Shown piece after piece: positions 1 to 5,960 of a stretch of 5,960 bases of DNA. The translations under genes were made by a program, and so were the position numbers. The notes under the pieces are model-generated. The model worked only from the letters and a program-made list of their open reading frames with translations. It did not search any database and was not told the DNA's origin. This DNA comes from Verrucomicrobia bacterium UBA1727 (lineage in GTDB: Bacteria; Verrucomicrobiota; Kiritimatiellia; RFP12; UBA1067), in contig DCIL01000040.1 of the NCBI GenBank assembly GCA_002315875.1, positions 1 through 5,960 of the forward strand, given 5' to 3'. Every line of letters begins with the position of its first letter. Within the stretch, counting starts at the first letter, position 1.

Positions 1-2
1 GC

Positions 3-821
3 TATTGGCTCAAGGACGATGGCATACTGCTTTCGGGAGACACGCTGATGTGCGACGGTGAGAGCGTGACGCGAGGACTGTCGTGCTATCCGGGAGGAGA
101 TCTTCCGACTCTGAAGGCATCATTGCGGAGAATCTTCAGAAAAGTACCAGAAGGCACCGTTATTATTCCTGGGCATGATGGTACGACGACTGCAGGCGAA
201 GCGAAAGCCGATTTAGGCCACATGGCGGCAGAACGGAAGACGAAGACGGCGTTGCAAAAGGCATATGTCACTTTCAAGGAGATGGAATCGGCGTTCAACA
301 AGGTTCGCAATGAGCTTGAAAGGCTGGGTCTGCTGGTGGATGGCTCTCCCCTTGATGAGGTAAACTGCTGGTATGAACGGTTCTCGAAAGGTGCGCTATA
401 CGGGATTGACGCAATGGGGTATACCGATCCAAGTGACGGCGACATTCATATCCCTGCGTTTTTTCCAAAGGGATTGTTTCCTCAGTTGTGGGAGGAACGC
501 AAGATCATTGATGTCATTCGGCATGAGTTCGGCCATGCGCTCGCGGACAGATATAGGAATTTCTTCCGTGGAGGTGCATTCAAGGTAGCTTTCGGCAATA
601 ACTACGGTAGGTATAAGATTCGCGCCATCGGCAAATGGAAGGATAGGCATGTCAGTCCATATGCTTCGACGATGACGCAGGAGGATTTCGCCGAGACGTT
701 CATGTTGTTCTTGAAGCACAAGGGGAATATCCCTGCTCGTTATCGCGGGCGGCAAGTCATCGAGAAGAAATGGATGGCTGTAGCCCGCATCATCAAACGG
801 ATCTCGGCGAAGATGCCGTAG
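3..821 (+). CDS. MBL-fold hydrolase C-terminus fused to HEXXH zinc-peptidase-like domain (5' partial)
   Basis: The frame is open from the left edge, so the start and the HxHxDH half of the metallo-beta-lactamase domain lie outside the window. Visible MBL parts are the SGDTL strand (33-47; Asp is normally the bridging metal ligand), 'GGDLPTLKASLRRI', and PGHDGTTT from 168 (His is the last metal ligand), as in glyoxalase-II-like hydrolases. Residues are numbered from the internal Met at 48, which is probably not the start. After a charged, probably helical linker (about 60-95) a second domain carries HEFGH (159-163) and EDFAETF (212-218). This is the arrangement of a zinc metallopeptidase with a downstream Glu ligand, as in HEXXH families such as MtfA. 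The C-terminus is basic (RIIKRISAK). Substrate is unknown. No signal peptide can be judged. The fusion is unusual; a phage- or toxin-related role is possible but unsupported. Domain calls rest on motifs only. Confidence 0.8.
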   Translation, partial: YWLKDDGILLSGDTLMCDGESVTRGLSCYPGGDLPTLKASLRRIFRKVPEGTVIIPGHDGTTTAGEAKADLGHMAAERKTKTALQKAYVTFKEMESAFNKVRNELERLGLLVDGSPLDEVNCWYERFSKGALYGIDAMGYTDPSDGDIHIPAFFPKGLFPQLWEERKIIDVIRHEFGHALADRYRNFFRGGAFKVAFGNNYGRYKIRAIGKWKDRHVSPYASTMTQEDFAETFMLFLKHKGNIPARYRGRQVIEKKWMAVARIIKRISAKMP

Positions 822-843
822 GCGCACATGCGGTCTTGTGGAA

Positions 844-887
844 GTGGCTCTGGCAGTGGTCGCGATTGGAAATCTACAGGGAGCCAC
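844..887. repeat. Inverted repeat GTGGCTC / GAGCCAC
   Basis: GTGGCTC at 844-850 is the exact reverse complement of GAGCCAC at 881-887, with 30 bases between. The arms extend weakly inward (TG against CA with a two-base bulge). It lies just after the stop of the MBL-HEXXH gene and just before a REP-like palindrome. It could be a weak transcription-end hairpin or the outer part of the RAYT-associated repeat. There is no U-tract directly after it, so I do not call it a terminator. Confidence 0.45.
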
Positions 888-893
888 GAGCAA

Positions 894-908
894 CGGGGAC
901 AGGCCCCG
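894..908. repeat. REP-like palindrome, copy 1
   Basis: CGGGGACAGGCCCCG has 5-bp arms CGGGG and CCCCG. It differs at only two positions (901 and 903) from CGGGGACTGTCCCCG at 1502-1516, inside the transposase remnant. Small GC-rich palindromes found in copies next to or within a Y1 transposase of the RAYT type are what REP sequences look like. Two copies in 5.9 kb support this but do not prove it. A weak T-run (922-926) follows about 14 bases later, so a role in ending transcription of the upstream gene is a second possibility. Confidence 0.5.
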
Positions 909-935
909 ATGTGATTGGTGATTTTCTTAGCCCTA

Positions 936-964
936 TTGACTCTTTTCCTGAAATATGCCATAAT
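936..964 (+). promoter_or_regulatory. Sigma70-type promoter (TTGACT-17-CATAAT)
   Basis: TTGACT at 936-941 and CATAAT at 959-964 each match the consensus at 5 of 6 positions, with exactly 17 bases between and A+T-rich surroundings. Transcription would start near 971, at the first base of a 6-bp palindrome (971-984). Downstream lie the hairpin-rich segment and the transposase remnant, so this is probably the old transposase promoter or that of a small structured RNA. The call is by consensus only. Confidence 0.55.
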
Positions 965-970
965 ACGCCT

Positions 971-1103
971 CGTTCCTCGGAACGGATGCCGCGTGATGTG
1001 GATGTAAGGGGGAACCTAGCTTACTCCGTATTCGGAGCTTCGGGAGCCAAGGCTATGAACGAGGTAGATGCGGAGGCCGTAACGGCGTAGCTCCAGAAGG
1101 AGC
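971..1103 (+). other. Hairpin-rich noncoding stretch downstream of the promoter
   Basis: No convincing protein is encoded in 822-1113. This part holds a run of short perfect stems: CGTTCC/GGAACG (971-984, at the predicted transcript start), CTCCG-TATT-CGGAG (1024-1037), GCCG-TAA-CGGC (1076-1086) and GCTCC-AGAA-GGAGC (1090-1103). GGAGCT at 1034-1039 can also pair with AGCTCC at 1089-1094. It may be a structured leader or small RNA, or decayed 5' DNA of the transposase element. I do not recognise an Rfam family. A frame starting at ATG 986 (MPRDVDV...) runs to 1090; it is only faintly reminiscent of a RAYT N-terminus (MPR...GN...VFG) and lacks HUH. Confidence 0.3.
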
Positions 1104-1501
1104 GCGCGGGTAGATCGATGAAGAGCTGATCCGCCGCGTCGGCGTACTGAAGGGCGTGAAAGCTGCCGAGGAGCTCGCTGAGCACTGGAAGGACCTGCAT
1201 GCGGCGGGCCTTGACGCGTCGCTTGATGAAGAACGCAAGCGCCTTCGGTTGCGGATGAATGACATCAGTGCGTTCATAAAGGAATTCAAGGAGCTTTTCA
1301 ACCGCTGGTATCGCCGTGACCACGACTATACCGGCAGCATTTGGGCGGGACGATTCAAGTCGACGCTAATTGAAGACGGACGTTACCTCGCCACTTGCAT
1401 CAAGTATGTTCTCTACAATCCAGTCCGTGCCGGGATAGTAAGCCAAGCAAAGGACTATCTGTGGTGTTGGAGCGAAATTGATCCGAAAATGGAAGTTTTG
1501 T

Positions 1502-1516
1502 CGGGGACTGTCCCCG
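1502..1516. repeat. REP-like perfect palindrome, copy 2, inside the transposase frame
   Basis: CGGGGACTGTCCCCG is a perfect 7+1+7 palindrome. It is nearly identical to the copy at 894-908 (13 of 15 bases). It falls within the RAYT reading frame without breaking it, at the junction between the conserved core and the C-terminal tail, and with flanking bases encodes SGTVPE. It may be a REP inserted into the gene or a site recognised by the transposase. Confidence 0.5.
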
Positions 1517-1653
1517 AAGAATGGTGTATGGCGAGAAGGGCGCAGATCGGGGCGGGAAGGGTGTATGGAAGCGCACAGTTCGTGATGGGGATGGCGTTTG
1601 CGCTGGGCAGGTGCTTCCATGCTAAGAACGTTGGGGCGCACGGCATCGTCGGA

Positions 1654-1682
1654 TTGCATCCAGGGCCAGTTTTTGGTACAAT
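1654..1682 (+). promoter_or_regulatory. Promoter for the exoprotein gene (TTGCAT-17-TACAAT, extended -10)
   Basis: TTGCAT at 1654-1659 and TACAAT at 1677-1682 are 17 bases apart. A TG one base before the -10 (TGGTACAAT) makes it an extended -10. It overlaps the 3' end of the transposase remnant. Transcription would begin near 1689-1690 and give a short A-rich leader of about 45 bases ahead of ATG 1734. No strong Shine-Dalgarno sits at the normal distance; AAAGG at 1699-1703 is too far upstream. Consensus-based inference. Confidence 0.5.
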
Positions 1683-1733
1683 TTGCACCGTTATTTACAA
1701 AGGTAGTGAGAAATAATAAATACTTCAATGATC

Positions 1734-1747
1734 ATGAAAAACAAATC
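1734..1747 (+). other. Apparent one-base deletion (frameshift) in the signal-peptide start
   Basis: From ATG 1734 the sequence reads ATG AAA AAC AAA, then TCATTGCG. In this frame a TGA follows at about 1812. One extra A after AAAAACAAA gives MKNK-IIAFLVAAGLSFAAVA, a textbook signal peptide (two Lys, a hydrophobic core, AxA end) joined in frame to the nucleotidase at ATC 1745. As given, the nucleotidase frame can start only at GTG 1706 (n-region RNNKYFNDHEKQ) or at ATG 1811, which would lose the signal. An indel error in an A-rich run is likeliest; a natural frameshift or slippage-based on/off switch is the alternative. Confidence 0.65.
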
Positions 1748-4700
1748 ATTGCGTTCCTCGTTGCAGCGGGACTCTCGTTTGCGGCGGTTGCTACGGATTA
1801 TCCGCCGGAGATGACGAACGGTACTGTCATCGTCCTTTCCACCAACGACTCGCACGGACACATCGATGACGGAGCCGTGCGCTTCTCGCAGATCGCGGCG
1901 TTGAGGGACGAACTGGTGGCGGCGGGCAAGCAGGTCCTGCTTCTGGATGGCGGCGACTACATGCAGGGAACGACCGCGGCGGTTTATGACAAAGGGCTCT
2001 CGCTCGTTCAGATCGTCAAGGCGACCGGCTACGATCTCGTCTCGCTCGGCAATCACGAATTCGACTATACCGCGCCCTACATGGTTGAGACGCTCACCAG
2101 TGCCGCGCTTCCAGTCGTGTGCTGCGATCTCTTCGAGACGAACGGCACGACTCATCAGGTGACGCGTCCGTTCCCCGACGGCAAGATCTTTGAGCGCGGC
2201 GGACTGAAGATCGGTGTTGTCGGCGTCGATACGCCTACCAGCATCGCCTCCAGTCTGCCAGCTAACTTCCTCGATCCGACCGGCACCTATTACCAGTACG
2301 ATTTTGACGGACGTGTCCAGCCGGCGCTTTTCTATGCACGTGTCCAGCAGGCGGTCGATACGCTCAAGAACTCGTGCGATACCGTCCTGATCGTTGGCCA
2401 CTTGGGAACGGAGACGGATTGCAAACCCTTCCGCAGTGAGGACCTGGTTGCCAATACGACGAACATCACGGCGATCATCGACGGACACTCCCACTTCACC
2501 ATGCCGGGCACTGAAATGACCAATGCGATCGGCAAGGCGGTGCGCGTGACGCAGACCCCGGGACATCTGAAGGCCCTCGGCTGGATGACGCTGGACGAGA
2601 AGGGAAAGGTGATCGCATCGGGACACCTCACGTCGCTTTGGTCGACTAACGCAACGGTGTATGCCCTGGAAACGAATCTGATCGACAAGGTGCAGCGCAA
2701 GTTCGGCACGGTCGTAGCCACCGCTCCCCATGACTACAAGTCGTACGGTCCGCCGCCTGAGTTAATCCGTGTCGTGCGCGGGCATGAGACGAATCTTGGA
2801 GACCTTTCGGCGGACTCCGTGTACTGGTACGTCAATTTCTCCAACAAGACCGCCTCCTGCGATTTCGCGCTCGTTCACGGTGGTGGCATCCGCACCGACA
2901 TCATTTCCGGCGAAGTGACGCTGAAGGCACTGAATGATGTCATGCCGTTTGCCAATCGTACCGTGGTCATCAAGGCGAAAGGACGGACGATTCTCGACGG
3001 ACTGGAGTGGGGTGCGCAGGCTTCGGGACAAGGCATCTTCGGTGGATTCATCCAGTGCGCAGGACTCAAATACGATATCGCGACGAATTTGACTTTCACT
3101 TGCAGCGCGGCGAGCGGCTCGTGGCTCGGAGGTCCGACAAACGGCGTCTACCGTGTGCGTAATGTCAAGGTCTACGACCGCGACAAGCAGGAATGGGCAC
3201 CGCTGGACCTGGACCGCGAGTACAATGTTGCCGGTCAATCGTCCTTGCTTCGTCAGGCGTGCGACGGTGCGTACATGTGGACGAACAGCACCGTGGTCGT
3301 TGAAGATGTCGGACAGGACTACGAGGTCTTTGGCGCTTATTGCAATGCATTCAAGAAAGGTCTCAGCGGACTGCCCGAACTTGCGGCGACGAACTCACCG
3401 CTCTCCACGCTCGTCGGTTATCCGCTCGATTACAATACACCCTATGGTCAGAGTCGTATCGCCTGGCGTGCGGATGATGTCTGGTATATGGACTATGAAC
3501 GTGCGAAGAAGATACCTCAAGATGATCGTGACGGCTCCTGGGATCGTCCGTTCATGAACTTCTCCGATGCCATCTATGTAGCAGAGAAGGCGGATATCCA
3601 TCCGACGGTCATGGTGGAATCGTCCGAGCCGTATACCCTCGATGCGATGCTCAGAATGCCGCCAAAGGGCATCACCTTCATGCCAATGGAATCCGACGGA
3701 ATGGTGACGCTGGACGCTCAGGGGAAATGCGCGTGCGTCTATAGCGATTTTTTAAGTTCCACATTCTACCGATTCCGGTTCATCAACGGCAAGGACACGG
3801 AAAACGGTGGAGGTGTCTGCCGCGCAACGCTCGTGGACTCGGTCATCTCCAATTGCACTACTACGGCGTCCGGCGGCGGCGCTTGGGACTGCAATCTTAC
3901 CAATTGCTTCATTACCTGTTGTTCGGCCGGGAAAAACGGCGGCGCGGCGGATCACAGCAATCTCTTCGGCTGTCTCATCGTCAGCAATTGTGCCGCACAG
4001 GCCGGTGGTGCCACCAGTTATTCGAATGTCGGCAACTGCACGATTCTCAGAAACGTGGCCTATTGCACCGACACGAAGTACTGGGCTACCAATTGGGTCG
4101 GAATCGCCTGTTATGGTGTAAATGAGATACGGAAAGACGGGGGAACGAATTATTTCATGGCGGCGAACTGCATCGTGCTGGACAACGTCTGCCCTGCGCG
4201 AAAAGATCATGAGATGTACGGCTTTAAGTACGATCATTGTAATTTCGGCAATCACAATGGCGATCCGAAGTTCGTTGATGCTGCAAATGGTGATTACCGG
4301 TTGCGTGCCGACTCTCCGTGCATCGACATCTGCAATGTCGGCGTATGGGGTGAGCCGGCGTTGGATATGGACGGAAAGCCGCGGGTGCGCGGCGCAGGAG
4401 TGGACTGCGGCTGCTACGAGTTCCAACGGCACGCGGCATTTCCGCCTGGTACTTTGAATGTCTCGTCCAATGCTCAGACGATCGGAACTGTCATGTATGC
4501 GCAGGGCGGATGGAGCATCAAGGTCGATGATTCGGCGAAGGACTGGCTCACAGCGGACGTCTTGCATGGCGTCGAGACCAATACGCTGCGACTTACCTTC
4601 AAGGAAAATGCGACCGGATTCGACCGCGCGGGTACGATCAGCGTCTACACCAACGGGTCGACAACTGCCGTGCAGACCGTCAAGATCGGTCAGGTCGCAA

Positions 4701-5960
4701 GTGCTGCAATCAGTGGTTACGAGCACCGCAAGGGACTCTTCGTTGGCTGCGGTGAATTTGCAATAAGGAAGGAAACGGGTAAGTGCTGGCAGAATAAGCT
4801 CGATGGGAGTGCAAACGATGCGAAGGTCCATCGGGACCTCTGGTGCGGAACGAACATGGTCGAAGCCGGATTTTCGATCATCCTGACCAACAAGATGGTT
4901 ACGCTTGAGGCTTTTTCGAATAGTGTCGAGACTGTTCTCTCCGAGCTCACGCCCCAGGACGAGTTCATGCTGGCCATCGCGACGCATGGCGGGGGAGCGG
5001 ACGGTTATTGGAAACCCAGTTTCACGATTTATCCTGTTGATGAACACATTACGTTCGAGATGCTGTCCAACACTCTCATCCGCGCTTCGCAGAAATGCAG
5101 TAAGGTGATCTGTGTTCTCGACTCCTGTAGTTCCGCCGCCGCCTATAAGTTCGCGGACCAGATGTTGATCGACGCCGAGATCACCGACCGTCGCTCGATG
5201 CCGAAACTCAAGTTGACGGCGGCGAGTCCCGCGGCGCCTTATGCCGGCATTCAGAATATCGCGATTCTCGCGGCTGCGGATTACGATCAGTCTTCCCGCG
5301 ATGCCGGTGTCAACGGAGCGTTCACCGCTAGCATTCTCAAGGGCGTAAGCAATGAACTCGCGGATGCCGATGGCGACGGTTACGTCGACCTGCACGAAAT
5401 TTGGCGTTATGCGTATTACATGTCCAAGTACGGCTACGAGAATTCGTACGATGAAGATTATTCCATCGTACAACCGCGCTGCTACAACGCGCCGTTGTTG
5501 TTGAAGACACGTCTGTGCCGACTTTCCAAGGCGCGGAAGCCGTCCGTGGACAGTCCGCTCAATCCCTATCACATCGATTTCGTCAATTGGCTCGATAAAT
5601 GCGCTCGTGATAAGAAATTGGATGTCGATAATCCCAATGACGTGGCCGCGGCATCGTCCGAGGTAGCTTTGCTGACCACGGGCGGTACGATGTCTTATCC
5701 CGATGCGTTCGTCGCCGGCTACGATCCCATTGATGATACGCAGACGATCGATCCGCTGACCATGTTCATCGCCTTGACCAATCAGACGCCGTATATCACC
5801 TGGCAGCCGAATAAGCCGGATCTGATACGCGTCTACAACGTCCGGGCGAAGAAGAACTTCACCGACGAATGGACGAATCTCGGCGAGAAGGTTGATCCGG
5901 AGGCGTTGAAGCCCTACAACTTCTTCTCCGTTGAGGTCAATACAACTTTCCCAACGCATA
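1734..5960 (+). CDS. Secreted multidomain 5'-nucleotidase / beta-helix / BACON / caspase-like protein (3' partial)
   Basis: Residues are numbered from ATG 1734 with the frameshift corrected; codons from 1745 on are open to the right edge (residue 1409). Signal peptide 1-20. Metallophosphatase 29-300, with D39 and H41 (NDSHGH), D75 (GGDYMQG), N107-H108 (GNHEFD), H223 (GHLG) and H252/H254 (DGHSH): all ligands of the UshA/CD73 family are present. 5'-nucleotidase C-terminal domain about 320-545, with ETNLGDLSAD, GGGIR (383-387) and VMPFAN. Right-handed beta-helix 584-898 with 20 Cys and GGG/NC rungs, ending in DPKFVD...SPCID...DMDGKPR. BACON-like 903-988 (GGWSIKV, DWLTA). Caspase-like C14 domain about 999-1258, with LDGSANDA, H1085 (THGGG), C1132 (LDSCSS) and EF-hand loop DADGDGYVDLHE (1211-1222). 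C-terminal module 1281 onward (FVNWLDKC, FVAGYDP, YITWQP), probably near its end. Predicted role: extracytoplasmic nucleotide dephosphorylation plus peptidase or adhesion function. Activities are inferred from motifs; the combination is unusual. Confidence 0.88.
3803..4045 (+). repeat. Four imperfect beta-helix rung repeats (about 17-22 residues each)
   Basis: Within residues 691-771 of the exoprotein a unit recurs: GG[GA]x..., then L.[ND/G]C.I..[NC]. Examples are NGGGVC...VDSVISNC, SGGGAWDCNLTNCFITCC, NGGAADHSNLFGCLIVSNC and AGGATSYSNVGNCTILRN. Cys spacing is 17, 22 and 22 residues (C708, C725, C747, C769). This is a ladder of stacked parallel-beta coils, like Pmp/adhesin-type beta-helices. 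At DNA level the AATTGC/AATTGT (Asn-Cys) codon pair recurs, suggesting growth by internal duplication followed by drift. Confidence 0.7.

Larger units (their letters stand above)
1114..1716 (+). pseudogene. RAYT-type Y1 transposase remnant, N-terminus missing
   Basis: The frame opens after TAG at 1111-1113 and ends at TAA 1714-1716; the first possible start is GTG at 1156 (numbering from there). The core is clearly of the REP-associated tyrosine transposase family (IS200/Y1-like, HUH single-strand DNA transferase): RMNDISAFIKEFKELFNRWY (33-52), TGSIWAGRFKSTLIEDG (59-75) and KYVLYNPVRAGIV (83-95), then DYLWCW (100-105). A Tyr in the KYVLYNP helix is the candidate nucleophile by family knowledge. 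The tail (GSAQFV, 138-143, then a FGT.C end) matches the long C-terminal extension that I recall for such proteins in PVC-type genomes. In-frame codons before the GTG (IDEELIRR...) also fit the family, so the homology begins upstream of any start. The N-terminal HUH (HxH) region, about 100 residues, is absent from 822-1113. It is therefore probably a truncated, inactive copy. A REP-like palindrome encodes residues 116-121. Confidence 0.8.

Noticed and set aside
844..930. Rho-independent terminator after the MBL-HEXXH gene
   Set aside because: The inverted repeat has a 30-base loop, and neither it nor the palindrome at 894-908 is directly followed by a T-run.
770..1090. 106-codon + frame bridging the end of the MBL-HEXXH gene and the intergenic region
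   Set aside because: It overlaps real coding sequence out of frame and its composition shows no domain. The short part from ATG 986 only vaguely resembles a RAYT N-terminus and lacks the HUH motif.
822..1113. Integron attC site, CRISPR array or tRNA
   Set aside because: There is no paired RYYYAAC/GTTRRRY cores, no regularly spaced repeats and no cloverleaf; only isolated short hairpins are present.
1021..1323. Minus-strand frame of 100 codons over the transposase start
   Set aside because: Antisense to the conserved RAYT core; no recognisable motif.
1706..1744. GTG at 1706 as the true start of the exoprotein
   Set aside because: It would give an acidic, polar n-region (VRNNKYFNDHEKQ) before the hydrophobic core. 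The frameshift-corrected ATG at 1734 gives a far better signal peptide. Kept only as the formal start if the base count is right.
1691..2731. 346-codon minus-strand frame opposite the nucleotidase domain
   Set aside because: In-register antisense shadow of the nucleotidase, whose family motifs on the + strand are unmistakable.
3752..5959. 735-codon open frame on the minus strand
   Set aside because: It is exactly in codon register with the exoprotein and exists only because that gene avoids TTA, CTA and TCA codons here. Its Arg/Ile/Asp-rich product has no recognisable domain.

Overview
The window looks like a chromosomal stretch from an uncultured bacterium of the PVC superphylum, most likely Kiritimatiellota or a neighbouring Verrucomicrobiota/Lentisphaerota lineage. 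This placement is inference from protein style. The large exoprotein has a Cys-rich beta-helix of 'NC-I..N / GGG' rungs, a closing 'DPKFVD...DYRL...SPCID...DMDG.PR' segment and a C-terminal 'FVAGYDP...TW.P' module. There is also a RAYT-type transposase remnant with a long C-terminal tail. All real genes are on the + strand.

Layout. (1) 3-821 is the 3' part of a gene entering from the left. It encodes the end of a metallo-beta-lactamase-fold domain fused to an HEFGH zinc-peptidase-like domain. (2) 822-1113 has no convincing gene. It holds an inverted repeat, a REP-like palindrome, a good sigma70-type promoter (TTGACT-17-CATAAT) and several short hairpins downstream of it. (3) 1114-1716 is the C-terminal two thirds or so of a REP-associated tyrosine transposase (Y1/IS200-like, RAYT). 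Its N-terminal HUH half is missing. A second copy of the REP-like palindrome lies inside its reading frame. (4) A second promoter-like pair (TTGCAT-17-TACAAT, extended -10) sits in the last part of the transposase frame. (5) From about 1734 to beyond the right edge runs one huge secreted protein of at least 1409 residues. Its order is signal peptide, two-domain 5'-nucleotidase, Cys-rich right-handed beta-helix, BACON-like domain, caspase-like (C14) cysteine peptidase with an EF-hand loop, and a C-terminal sorting/anchoring-type module. I translated it codon by codon and found it open to the end of the window.

The start of the big gene appears to carry a one-base deletion. The ATG at 1734 begins a perfect signal peptide (MKNK) that continues as IIAFLVAAG only after a +1 correction near 1744. 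The defect is either a sequencing/assembly error in an A-rich tract or a real frameshift.

The main item for a second look is the big exoprotein. It combines an apparently catalytically complete extracellular nucleotidase with an apparently intact His/Cys caspase-like dyad on a putative surface stalk. The MBL-HExxH fusion and the transposase remnant with its palindrome pair are secondary curiosities. The genes do not form an obvious operon: each block seems to have its own promoter or to be accessory DNA.
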